Assembly: GCA_900539145.1 (NCBI GenBank)
Contig: UQAX01000020.1
Coordinates: 1-44,188 of the forward strand
Origin: an uncultured Blautia sp.
GTDB lineage: Bacteria > Bacillota > Clostridia > Lachnospirales > Lachnospiraceae
Direction of reading: 5' to 3'
DNA length: 44,188 nt
Below are positions 5,868 to 14,068 of the stretch, in pieces. A program made the translations under genes and the position numbers. Under the pieces are notes generated by a model. That model was given only the letters and a program-made list of their open reading frames with translations. It did not search any database and had not been told where the DNA came from. The first letter of the stretch is position 1, and each line of letters starts with the position of its first letter.

Positions 5868-8060
5868 CTATACCATCTTTCCAGATGCATCCACATAGTA
5901 GCCATCAATCCACTGACTACTTGCCATTGTTCCATCTGCGTTCAGATAATACCAATTGCCTCCTACAGATTTCCAACCTGTTGCCATGCTTCCATCTGCA
6001 TTCAGGTAATACCAATATCCGCCAATGGATGCCCAGCCTGTTTCCATTGTTCCGTCTGCATTCAGATAATACCATTTTCCTCCGATGGATGCCCAGCCTG
6101 TTTCCATTGTTCCGTCTGCGTTCAGGTAATACCAATGTCCTCCGATGGATGCCCAGCCTGTTTCCATGCTTCCGTCTGCATTCAGATAATACCATTTTCC
6201 TCCGATGGATGCCCAGCCTGTTTCCATGCTTCCATCTGCGTTCAGGTAATACCAATGTCCATCTACAGATGCCCAGCCTGTTTCCATGCTTCCGTCTGTA
6301 TTCAGATAATACCAATGTCCATCTACGGATACCCAACCGGTTTCCATAATTCCATCTCTGTCAAAGTAATACCATTCTCCATCAATTGCTTTCCAGCCAA
6401 CTACTTTCTTTCCGTCTTCATAATATTTCCAGCCGTCTTCTGTAGCATTCCAGCCGTCTTCTATTTCGCCGGTAACATAGTCAACTAACTCCAGTCCCAA
6501 TTTATGAGAACGTTCAGCCATTTCCATGCAATTCTGAGTTGCTAAATCTCTTGGATTGCTGGATTTTTGAAGTTCATCCATAGTAACAAGGTCATCATAA
6601 AAGTCTCTCTGCAATTCGTCTAAAGTTCCTCTTACATACTGTTTATCCTCATCACTAACCGGAGTTCCGTCAATCTTTTCTGCATACTGAATATAACCGC
6701 CAAGTCCTTCAAAAGTAAAGTAGTAAGAATCTCTCCAGCTTTCCGGATATGCTACATATTGGTTTCTTCTTGCATCCCAGGAAGCAAAGCCTTCCGGTCT
6801 TGTGTCTGATTTTGTTACAACAGCTGTACTTGTCTGATATCCCTCATAAATATCATCTAAAAGCATTGGATAACACGGAACAAATACGTTGTTAGACATA
6901 TCACCTACACCAACCCAGCCAACAGTACCGTATTCCTGCGGACGGTCTGAATAAAGCTGAAAGATTTCGATTTCCTGATTGCTTGACTTACCGATTGTAC
7001 TAAGTTCATAATAATTAAATACATCTTCCTTTGTAAGCTGACGGTCTTCTTTTATATTTGTATATAACGGAACAATTTCATTCTTTTCATTCAAATTGCT
7101 GATTGTAAACTTTGTATTATCTTCCGTCAAAGTTTCTGTATCATAATTATAATCTTTATTCAAGAAATTCAAGCCCTGCACCAATCGCTTATCCACATTG
7201 CCGATACGTGCATAAGAGGCACGGAAATCAATAATATTTTCTGCTTCATCACCTACAAAAGTTCCCGCTTCCTTTGCCACTTCAATTAATCTGTCTGATG
7301 CAATGACATTTTCTGTATCATCTAAATCAACCCGCCCGATAACTGCCATATTCGGCTCTAAAAAAATCATGTCATCATTCAGTTTTAAAGCAACATACTG
7401 TGTACCGGAACAGTTTTCGATATACCATACTTCATTCTGGTCACAAACAAACACGCCGGAGCAGAAATAACAACCATAATCATCATAAATATCCAGTAAA
7501 AGTTCCACACCTTCACGTGCAGAGCCTGCTTCTGCAAGAATAATAGTAGGAATATCTGTTTCTTCAATACCAACCTTTCCATCTGTTTTTTCCTGACGTA
7601 ATGGGTCAACAGCTGTGACTTCTTTATTTCCATAAATCGTCTCGGTAGCAGATACAGACACACCTTTTTCATTCGTTCCAAACTCCGTATAAGAAGGATG
7701 CGTTACCGGTGACTCCGGACTTCCCTCACCGCACTCCGGACAAACGCCATTATACAGAGTATCATTTGTAAAATGTGTAAATCTGTATGTATCATGTGTA
7801 AAATACCATTCAAATTCACCATACGCAGGACATCCCAAGAACTGTTCTCCCTCTTTCCATGCACCTGCCTCACTGATGAACCACATTTTATTCATGTTTG
7901 AACCATAATCTTCTGTACGTGCAACAAATGGAGTTCCTTCTTCTACGCGGTTTCCTCCTACATAAATTGTTGTACAGGCCAAGACGCCGGTTGCTCCCGC
8001 TGCAATCATCACCGCTGATGTTGCAAAAGCCGTCAATAGTTTTTTAGAAACATCTTTCAT
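5868..8060 (-). CDS. Secreted C69-family dipeptidase with choline-binding-type repeats
   Basis: This 730-residue protein has a signal peptide (MKDVSKKLL, hydrophobic core) ending at VLA before Cys29. CTTIYVGG is the start of the mature family C69 N-terminal-nucleophile peptidases, in which that Cys is the catalytic residue. The catalytic domain runs to about 530 with the expected ARTEDYG and ENCSGTQYVALKL-type motifs. From about 536 ten repeats (GWASIGGKWYYLNADG type) attach it to the cell wall. The start is the ATG at 8060 behind AAGGAG; the track-length extension to 8078 lacks a ribosome site. C69 enzymes cleave dipeptides with broad specificity. Together with the adjacent M14 enzyme it suggests extracellular peptide trimming at the cell surface. 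A separate promoter is likely but not clearly seen. Confidence 0.9.
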   Translation of the reverse strand: MKDVSKKLLTAFATSAVMIAAGATGVLACTTIYVGGNRVEEGTPFVARTEDYGSNMNKMWFISEAGAWKEGEQFLGCPAYGEFEWYFTHDTYRFTHFTNDTLYNGVCPECGEGSPESPVTHPSYTEFGTNEKGVSVSATETIYGNKEVTAVDPLRQEKTDGKVGIEETDIPTIILAEAGSAREGVELLLDIYDDYGCYFCSGVFVCDQNEVWYIENCSGTQYVALKLNDDMIFLEPNMAVIGRVDLDDTENVIASDRLIEVAKEAGTFVGDEAENIIDFRASYARIGNVDKRLVQGLNFLNKDYNYDTETLTEDNTKFTISNLNEKNEIVPLYTNIKEDRQLTKEDVFNYYELSTIGKSSNQEIEIFQLYSDRPQEYGTVGWVGVGDMSNNVFVPCYPMLLDDIYEGYQTSTAVVTKSDTRPEGFASWDARRNQYVAYPESWRDSYYFTFEGLGGYIQYAEKIDGTPVSDEDKQYVRGTLDELQRDFYDDLVTMDELQKSSNPRDLATQNCMEMAERSHKLGLELVDYVTGEIEDGWNATEDGWKYYEDGKKVVGWKAIDGEWYYFDRDGIMETGWVSVDGHWYYLNTDGSMETGWASVDGHWYYLNADGSMETGWASIGGKWYYLNADGSMETGWASIGGHWYYLNADGTMETGWASIGGKWYYLNADGTMETGWASIGGYWYYLNADGSMATGWKSVGGNWYYLNADGTMASSQWIDGYYVDASGKMV
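5871..6455 (-). repeat. Ten in-frame cell-wall-binding repeats (C69 enzyme)
   Basis: Units of about 60 bases encode the same repeat family as in the neighbouring M14 gene. Six central units differ by only a few bases. The final QWIDGYYVDASGKM unit is shared with the neighbour, pointing to gene conversion or a shared origin of the two arrays. Confidence 0.9.
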
Positions 8061-8472
8061 ATATTTTCTCCTTTCCATTGCCTATACTACATTGCAGTCC
8101 TCTTATTCTTACTGTCCGGAACACTATTTTTCACATCACCGTCTTATTCCAATCTCGCCTCCTGTCCAAAATATAATATGTTCTCTCAATCACGCTCATT
8201 CTGCAACGTACTTGTCCCTCAAATTATACCTCTTATTTTTTGAAAATTCAATCTTTTTATTGTATTTTAATTTATTATTTTCAAAATATAGTTGTATATT
8301 TATTTTTTTATGTATTATCAATGGGTAATTTGATAATAACAGTATATTTAAATCTCTCTTTTCTTCACTTGGTTCCTTAAAGATTTCTTATTGTGCTCTT
8401 TCTTTTCTTTATGTATAATGAATACTTGAAGAAAACAATACACACACTAAAAAATAAAGGAATGAATTTACC
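8061..8472. other. Intergenic region between the C69 gene and murT
   Basis: About 410 AT-rich bases separate two divergent genes. I see the murT promoter (8391-8419) and a weak inverted repeat TATTATCAA/TTGATAATA around 8312-8338. No convincing small gene or RNA is visible. Confidence 0.5.
8391..8419 (+). promoter_or_regulatory. Promoter of murT-gatD
   Basis: TTGTGC (8391-8396), a 17-base spacer and TATAAT (8414-8419) lie about 55 bases before the murT ATG. Confidence 0.65.
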
Positions 8473-9810
8473 ATGAATATACGAAGACTTTTCGCTGTAT
8501 GGAGTGCACACTTCATCAAAACAGCCTGCCGCCTCACCGGAAAACAAGGTGCCACGCTGGCAGGAAAAGCCGCTCTTTCCATATACCCGCCTATCCTTTC
8601 TGAACTGGCAAAGGAAGTCAAAAAGGATATTTTTGTGGTGTGCGGTACAAACGGAAAAACAACCACCAACAATCTGCTGGCTTCTGTTTTAGAAGCAAAC
8701 GGACAGAAGGTTATCTGCAACCGCACCGGTTCTAATATGTTAAACGGTGTCGTCTCTGCTTTTGTACTCAATACCGGTCTTTCCGGACATTTAAAAGCAG
8801 ACTATGCCTGCATTGAAATTGATGAAGCCTCTACGGTTCGTGTTTTTCCTCATTTCCAACCGGATTTTATGGTTCTCACCAATCTGTTTCGTGACCAGTT
8901 GGACCGCTACGGAGAAATCGACACTACCATGAACCTTTTATCAAAAGCCATGAAAATGGCGCCTAAGATGAAGCTTCTGGTAAATGGAGACGACTCCTTG
9001 TCCACTTTTTTGGCTCTTGATAACAAAAATGCGTATGCGGCTTACGGAATTAGTCAAAAGGTTTTATCCGATGAAAACAGCAGGGAAATACGAGAGGGCA
9101 GATTTTGTAAACGGTGCGGTGAGAAAATGCAGTATCATTTCTACCATTACAGCCAGTTAGGAGATTATTATTGTCCGCACTGCGGATTTAAACGTCCTCA
9201 TTTAGATTTTGACGGAACAAATGTAAGGCTTGACGACGGTATTACTTTTGACGTAAACGACTTCCATGTAAAAGCAAATTACAGAGGATTTTATAACGTT
9301 TATAACATTTTAGCCGTTTACGGCGCTGCCTCTATGGCAAATGTTTCTCTTGCGCATTTTAATGATGTTTTAGGAAATTTTACTCCTCAGTTTGGGCGAA
9401 ATGAGTTATTTGAAATTCAGGGCACAAAGGTCATGCTTAACCTTGCTAAAAATCCGGCGGGCTTTAATCAGAATATTTCTGCTGTTATGACAGATACAAG
9501 CTTAAAAGATATTATTATTTTAATTAACGACAACAGTCAGGACGGTACAGATATCTCATGGCTCTGGGACGTTGATTTCGACCGTTTAAAAGATGCCAAT
9601 GCAGCTTCCATTACTGTCTGCGGTATTCGTTGTCTGGATATGGCGCTTCGCCTGAAATATGTAGATATTCCTTCTGATATTGAACAGGATATTGAAAAAG
9701 CCATTGAAAGCAAAATTCAAAACGGAACGAAAAACCTGTATGTCCTCGTAAATTACACAGGACTCTACACCACACACAATCTTTTAAAGAAAATGGAGGG
9801 CAGGAAATGA
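8473..9810 (+). CDS. murT: Lipid II isoglutaminyl synthase, Mur-ligase-like subunit MurT
   Basis: MurT with GatD amidates the D-glutamate of lipid II to D-isoglutamine, using ammonia from glutamine and ATP. The 445-residue protein shows the Mur ligase P-loop GTNGKTTT near 58-65, the DEAS motif near 117-120, and the four-cysteine zinc ribbon typical of MurT inserted in the central domain (Cys212, Cys215, Cys234, Cys237). The C-terminal DUF1727 region includes LINDNSQDGTDISW. Length is normal. The ATG at 8473 follows AAAGGA by about 11 bases. It overlaps gatD by four bases (ATGA), as expected for a stoichiometric complex. The protein is cytoplasmic, acting at the inner membrane face. Confidence 0.95.
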   Translation: MNIRRLFAVWSAHFIKTACRLTGKQGATLAGKAALSIYPPILSELAKEVKKDIFVVCGTNGKTTTNNLLASVLEANGQKVICNRTGSNMLNGVVSAFVLNTGLSGHLKADYACIEIDEASTVRVFPHFQPDFMVLTNLFRDQLDRYGEIDTTMNLLSKAMKMAPKMKLLVNGDDSLSTFLALDNKNAYAAYGISQKVLSDENSREIREGRFCKRCGEKMQYHFYHYSQLGDYYCPHCGFKRPHLDFDGTNVRLDDGITFDVNDFHVKANYRGFYNVYNILAVYGAASMANVSLAHFNDVLGNFTPQFGRNELFEIQGTKVMLNLAKNPAGFNQNISAVMTDTSLKDIIILINDNSQDGTDISWLWDVDFDRLKDANAASITVCGIRCLDMALRLKYVDIPSDIEQDIEKAIESKIQNGTKNLYVLVNYTGLYTTHNLLKKMEGRK

Positions 9811-10532
9811 TGAAATTAACAATTGGACATTTATATCCGGACCTCTTAAATCTGTACGGAGACAGAGGCAATATTCAGTGTATGACAAAACGCAGCTTAT
9901 GGAGAGGTATTGAAGCAGAAACCATTGAATTTTCCTTAGAAGACCATATTGATTTTTCCAATCTGGACATTGTTCTTCTGGGCGGCGGCTCTGACCGGGA
10001 ACAAATGCTGGTATGCAACAAGCTTCGCAGCATTCAAAAGGATTTTAAGAATTATATTGAGGACGGCGGCAGCGTTATTGCCGTATGCGGCGGCTACCAG
10101 CTTTTAGGACATTACTATAAAACCTCTGAGGGAACTATGGAGGGACTTTCTTTGGTGGATTTGCATACAGAACAGGGTGAACCCCGCCTCATTGACAACA
10201 TTATACTGGAAAATGAAGCTTTTCCGCTCCCGATTGTAGGCTTTGAAAACCATGGCGGCAGAACCTATATCGGAGATAACAAACCATTCGGAAAGGTTTT
10301 ATACGGACACGGAAACAACGGAGAAGACCATACAGAAGGCGTTCTTTATAAAAATGTAATCGGTACTTATCTGCACGGGCCACTTCTTCCGAAAAATCCT
10401 CATATATGCGACTATCTTCTCTCCAATGCTTTGGAAAGAAAATATGGAAAAGGAGATTTAACTCCCTTAGATGATGATTTAGAAGTGAAAGCAAATCAAT
10501 ATATCTACAACCGTTTTGTAAAACAAGCTTAA
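9807..10532 (+). CDS. gatD: Lipid II isoglutaminyl synthase, glutaminase subunit GatD
   Basis: This is a class I (triad) glutamine amidotransferase of 241 residues that supplies ammonia to MurT. The nucleophile elbow AVCGGYQ places the catalytic cysteine at Cys94, the same number as in the characterised Staphylococcus aureus enzyme, and the catalytic histidine is His190 in GTYLHGP. LLGGGSDREQ near 58-67 is typical of the GatD/CobB-like group. It starts within the murT stop codon (ATGATG) behind GGAGGGCAGG. A long perfect hairpin after the stop ends the operon. Confidence 0.95.
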   Translation: MMKLTIGHLYPDLLNLYGDRGNIQCMTKRSLWRGIEAETIEFSLEDHIDFSNLDIVLLGGGSDREQMLVCNKLRSIQKDFKNYIEDGGSVIAVCGGYQLLGHYYKTSEGTMEGLSLVDLHTEQGEPRLIDNIILENEAFPLPIVGFENHGGRTYIGDNKPFGKVLYGHGNNGEDHTEGVLYKNVIGTYLHGPLLPKNPHICDYLLSNALERKYGKGDLTPLDDDLEVKANQYIYNRFVKQA

Positions 10533-10542
10533 ACAGCAACGA

Positions 10543-10599
10543 GAGAATATTTATACATTTTCATAAACTAAAACTAAACTGAAATGTATAAATATTCTC
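10543..10599. terminator. Bidirectional terminator between gatD and glycerate kinase
   Basis: A perfect 18-bp inverted repeat (10543-10560 with 10582-10599, arm GAGAATATTTATACATTT) has a 21-base loop and separates two convergent genes. The AT-rich stem provides its own T-run on each strand. Confidence 0.75.
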
Positions 10600-10618
10600 A
10601 GCTTAATTTCTTACTGTT

Positions 10619-11743
10619 CTATTTCAGCAATCGCAAAATATTATCCACAGTATAACTTAAATTTTCAGCGCTGTACTGTCTGCTGACTGAAAAATCCTGC
10701 GGAAGCCTGTTAATAGGAAATACTGCTGTGACGCCCATGCAATACGCTTCTTTTATATTCTTATCCTCTGCTCCGCCTACAACGGCAATCACTTTTTTCT
10801 CCTGCTCCTGCGCTCTTTTGGCAATTCCCATAACAACCTTGCCTCTCAGGCTCTGAGAGTCCAGCTTTCCCTCTCCTGTAAAAATATAGTCCGCATCGGC
10901 AATTTTTTCATCAAATTTAACGGTATCCAGCACTGTCTGTATCCCCATCTGAAGCTTTGCATTGAAAAAGGCTACCATACCTGCCCCCATTGCACCCGCT
11001 GCACCGGTTCCCGGCATTTCGCCAATATCTTTTCCGATAGTTCTTGTGATGACTCTGCTTAAATTTTTCATTCCTTCATCCAGCTCCTCTACACATTCTG
11101 CATCTGCCCCTTTTTGCGGAGCAAAAACATAAGAAGCGCCAAAAGGTCCATACATAGGATTGTCAATGTCACACATGGCTATCATCTCGATATTTTTAAA
11201 ATCCTCATTCATTCCCGATAAATCAATACGCTCTATGTCAATAACCGTTCCGCCTGTGGGAATAAATTCCTTTCCTTCTTTGTTATAAAACTTTACGCCT
11301 GCTGCTGCGGCTGCTCCGCATCCTCCGTCATTCGTAGCAGAGCCCCCCAAGCCTACAATAATTTTCTTCACTCCTCTTTTTGCCGCTTCCACCATTAGCT
11401 GTCCTACCCCGTAGGTTGTAGTCAGCTTAGGATTTTTTCGTTTTTCTACCAATGGGAGCCCTGCGCAGGACGCCATTTCCACGACTGCCGTTTTCCCTTC
11501 GTCAAGCAACCCAAAATAGCTGTCCATATCTTCAAAATATGGATTTTTCACCTTTACATTTACCTTCTCTCCTCCTAAAGCGGAAAGAAATGCGTCTACT
11601 GAGCCTTCTCCCCCGTCTGCCACGGGAATTTCCGTAATTTCACTATCAGGAAAATGCTCTCTTATTTTTTCAGCGGTAATTTTACAAATCTGAACAGAAC
11701 TTAATGTTCCTTTAAAAGAATCCGGAATTAATACAAACTTCAT
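10619..11743 (-). CDS. glxK: Glycerate 2-kinase (GlxK/GarK family)
   Basis: The enzyme phosphorylates D-glycerate with ATP, feeding it into glycolysis. The 374-residue protein begins KFVLIPDSFKGTLSS, the family's N-terminal signature, then PVADGGEGSVDAF and the glycine-rich GLGGSATNDGG near 129-139; the C-terminal part contains FTGEGKLDSQS. Length matches the family. I moved the start to the ATG at 11743, which has a perfect GGAGGA site and starts at the conserved MKFVLIPDS. It is divergent from a PrpR-N regulator and has its own promoter, so substrate-responsive control by that regulator is likely. No glyoxylate or tartronate genes are adjacent. Confidence 0.93.
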   Translation of the reverse strand: MKFVLIPDSFKGTLSSVQICKITAEKIREHFPDSEITEIPVADGGEGSVDAFLSALGGEKVNVKVKNPYFEDMDSYFGLLDEGKTAVVEMASCAGLPLVEKRKNPKLTTTYGVGQLMVEAAKRGVKKIIVGLGGSATNDGGCGAAAAAGVKFYNKEGKEFIPTGGTVIDIERIDLSGMNEDFKNIEMIAMCDIDNPMYGPFGASYVFAPQKGADAECVEELDEGMKNLSRVITRTIGKDIGEMPGTGAAGAMGAGMVAFFNAKLQMGIQTVLDTVKFDEKIADADYIFTGEGKLDSQSLRGKVVMGIAKRAQEQEKKVIAVVGGAEDKNIKEAYCMGVTAVFPINRLPQDFSVSRQYSAENLSYTVDNILRLLK

Positions 11744-11798
11744 GATTTTTCCTCCTCCATTTTCACCTAATGTTCCTTTTTGAAACATCTTTTCTCTT

Positions 11799-11828
11799 AT
11801 TTTATCGGATTTCCCATTTTATTTTCAA
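11799..11828 (-). promoter_or_regulatory. Promoter of the glycerate kinase gene
   Basis: On the minus strand TTGAAA (11823-11828), an 18-base spacer and TAAAAT (11799-11804). A TATAAT at 11840-11845 on the opposite strand may serve the divergent regulator, giving face-to-face promoters within 90 bases. Confidence 0.5.
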
Positions 11829-11877
11829 CTATTCTCTTTTATAATATGTTTATATTTGAAACAATAGGAGGAGAAAT

Positions 11878-13668
11878 ATGAGCAAAAAAATCAGAATTTT
11901 AGGAATTGCACCTTATGAAGGTTTAAAACAATTAATGGAAGAATATGCTTGTCAACGAAAAGATTTGGATTTTGTTTCTCTCCTTGGAAGCATGGAAGAA
12001 GGCGCTGCCCTTGCCAAAGAATATTATTCCGATTTTGATATTATTATATCTCGGGCAAATACTGCCGACTTAATCAAAAAAAGCGTTCCCATCCCGGTCA
12101 TCGACCTTGGTATTGGCTACTATGATATTCTGCGTTGCTTAAAAACAGCAGAGGCTACCCACACAAAATTTGCTTTGCTGGGGCATCCCTCTCTTACAAA
12201 AGCCGCTCAAACTCTGCGTTCTCTTTTAAAAGCAGAATTTCCTGTTTTTTCAATATCCGACACTGCAACGGCGCTTCATACTCTGCATACGCTTTCTGCT
12301 CAGAATTATCAAACCGTCATTTGCGATACGGTTGCTTATGAGGCTGCACGAAAAGCAGGCTTGACTCCTATACTCCTGACATCCAGTGCAGAAAGTCTGG
12401 AAACAGCTGTTAATCACGCTCTTTACCTTTGGGAAATCAGCCAAAAGTCCGTCGTTACTTTATCTATGCTGAAGGAAGCTTTAAAAACCGGCTTTGGCGA
12501 TTATCTTCTTCTGAATGAAAACGGCACACTTTTATATTCTACCTTACAGGGAAATTTTCTCCAAGCAATACAAATACAGCTGCAAAAAGAAGTTCCTTCC
12601 TGCCTTTCAAAAGAAAAACGTTCTTTCTTTATTACCGCAGCAAATAAGCTGTATGCTGTGTCTTCCCGTTTCGTTGACGCAGCCCCGAAGCCTTACCTGA
12701 TTTTTTGCCTGACTCCTTCCAAGCTTCCTGTAAACCATTCTAAGTACGGCATTAGCATTCTGAATAGAGAAGATACACAGAACACGCTTACAACAAGTAT
12801 CTGTACTACCGGAAATCATGCCAAGAAACTGCGAAAAGACGCAAAATCCATGAAAAAAATTTCTCCCAATCTTGTGCTGACCGGAGAATACGGTACAGAA
12901 GAGGATTGCCTTGCTTATCTCTATTATATAGAAAGCAAGCTCCACAATCATCCTCTTTATAAAATCAACTGTGATTTGCTCAATGAAAAAAACTGGAATT
13001 TTCTCATCAACAGCTTTCATTCACCTTTCACAGATAATGACAATACTATTTATATTTCCAATTTGCAAAAATTATCGGCAGAGAAGCAAAAGTGGTTACT
13101 GTCTGTCATTTTAGATACAAATGCTCATGTACGAAACCGTTTCATTTTTTCCTGTTGTAAGGAATACAAAAAGCCTGCTCCTGCTGTTGCCCTAGAGTAT
13201 GCCAACACCTTAGATTGTATTGTCATTCCTGTCGCACCTTTGCGCGAACAAAAAACAGACCTTCCTTCTATGTGTGCCTTATACATAAATACACTAAACG
13301 AAGCTTTCGGAAAACAGCTAATTGCCCTGGATGATGATGCGATATGTACATTAACAGAATATGATTATCCCGGAAATCATGCCCAGCTTAAACGAATTTT
13401 AAAACAAGCAGTGCTAAAGACAAATTCTCTTTATTTGTCAAATTCTGTAATACAAGAGATTCTGGTACAGGAAAGACAGCTTTTTCCTACCCGTGTTGAT
13501 ACTGCATCTTCATCCAGTATACAACTGGATTGTAATCTGTCGTTAGATGAAATAAATCACTGTGTTATCCAACAGGTATTAAAAAATTGCAACGGAAACC
13601 AGTCTGTGGCAGCCCGCAAGTTAGGCATCAGCAGAACAACCCTGTGGCGCAGTCTAAATCGTGATTGA
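11878..13668 (+). CDS. PrpR-N/Fis-type transcriptional regulator with degenerate AAA+ domain
   Basis: This is a 596-residue regulator. Residues 1-180 match the PrpR N-terminal sensor domain (IRILGIAPYEGLKQLM, IIISRANTADLI, PVIDLGIGYYDIL). Residues about 330-530 align with a sigma-54 activator AAA+ core that has lost its functions. TGEYGTEED stands where the Walker A GESGTGKE should be, no GAFTGA loop is present, and the Walker B region reads DNDNTIYISNLQKL. The last 45 residues are a Fis helix-turn-helix (NGNQSVAARKLGISRTTLWR). It probably binds DNA and senses a ligand but cannot drive sigma-54 polymerase. The ATG at 11878 follows AGGAGGAG. Its likely target is the divergent glycerate kinase gene. 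Confidence 0.85.
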   Translation: MSKKIRILGIAPYEGLKQLMEEYACQRKDLDFVSLLGSMEEGAALAKEYYSDFDIIISRANTADLIKKSVPIPVIDLGIGYYDILRCLKTAEATHTKFALLGHPSLTKAAQTLRSLLKAEFPVFSISDTATALHTLHTLSAQNYQTVICDTVAYEAARKAGLTPILLTSSAESLETAVNHALYLWEISQKSVVTLSMLKEALKTGFGDYLLLNENGTLLYSTLQGNFLQAIQIQLQKEVPSCLSKEKRSFFITAANKLYAVSSRFVDAAPKPYLIFCLTPSKLPVNHSKYGISILNREDTQNTLTTSICTTGNHAKKLRKDAKSMKKISPNLVLTGEYGTEEDCLAYLYYIESKLHNHPLYKINCDLLNEKNWNFLINSFHSPFTDNDNTIYISNLQKLSAEKQKWLLSVILDTNAHVRNRFIFSCCKEYKKPAPAVALEYANTLDCIVIPVAPLREQKTDLPSMCALYINTLNEAFGKQLIALDDDAICTLTEYDYPGNHAQLKRILKQAVLKTNSLYLSNSVIQEILVQERQLFPTRVDTASSSSIQLDCNLSLDEINHCVIQQVLKNCNGNQSVAARKLGISRTTLWRSLNRD

Positions 13669-13732
13669 TTTCCCGTATGAAATGTATTTATTGTAGCAAA
13701 AATTTATTTTTTTAATTTTTTTCAAAAAAGTG

Positions 13733-13761
13733 TTGACATATCTAATTATCTATTGTATTAT
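13733..13761 (+). promoter_or_regulatory. Strong promoter of the tRNA-Gly pair
   Basis: TTGACA (13733-13738), a 17-base spacer and TATTAT (13756-13761), about 35 bases before the first tRNA. Confidence 0.85.
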
Positions 13762-13798
13762 AGGTATTGTCCTTGAGGGACACAGATAAACAACACTT

Positions 13799-13869
13799 GC
13801 GGGTGTAGTTCAGTGGTAGAACACCAGCCTTCCAAGCTGGATATGTGGGTTCGATTCCCATCACCCGCT
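13799..13869 (+). tRNA. tRNA-Gly (TCC)
   Basis: The acceptor GCGGGTG pairs with CACCCGC, the anticodon loop CTTCCAA gives TCC, and the T-loop is GGTTCGATTCC. The discriminator is T, as in many Gly tRNAs, and no CCA is encoded. It is co-transcribed with the next tRNA three bases away. Confidence 0.96.
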
Positions 13870-13872
13870 TAT

Positions 13873-13945
13873 GCGCGAGTGGCTCAGTTGGTGGAGCGCG
13901 ACCTTGCCAAGGTCGAGGCCGCGGGTTCGAGTCCCGTCTCGCGCT
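13873..13945 (+). tRNA. tRNA-Gly (GCC)
   Basis: The acceptor GCGCGAG pairs with CTCGCGC, the anticodon stem CGACC/GGTCG encloses TTGCCAA giving GCC, and the T-loop is GGTTCGAGTCC. Discriminator T, no encoded CCA. Confidence 0.95.
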
Positions 13946-13956
13946 TTTATTTTTTT

Positions 13957-13986
13957 GAAGCTTGAATTTCAAGCTTCTTTTTTTTA
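13957..13986 (+). terminator. Terminator of the tRNA-Gly operon
   Basis: A 10-bp hairpin, GAAGCTTGAA with TTCAAGCTTC, is followed by a run of nine T. Confidence 0.88.
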
Positions 13987-14068
13987 TGCTTATACACAAA
14001 AAGAATATTTACATATCTTCCTGCTTTTCCAAAGCAATGCAAATATATAAATATTCTTCTTATTATTC

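Noticed and set aside
5871..6455. Regular 60-base tandem repeats resembling a repeat-spacer array
   Set aside because: The period is entirely coding, in frame, and matches a known cell-wall-binding repeat; there is no conserved repeat with unique spacers.
8409..8771. Minus-strand frame overlapping the start of murT
   Set aside because: Antisense to a conserved gene, no homology features and no ribosome site.
13742..13999. Minus-strand frame with ARRDSNPRPRPWQGRAPPTEPL-like sequence
   Set aside because: It is antisense to the two tRNA-Gly genes, a well-known kind of spurious prediction.
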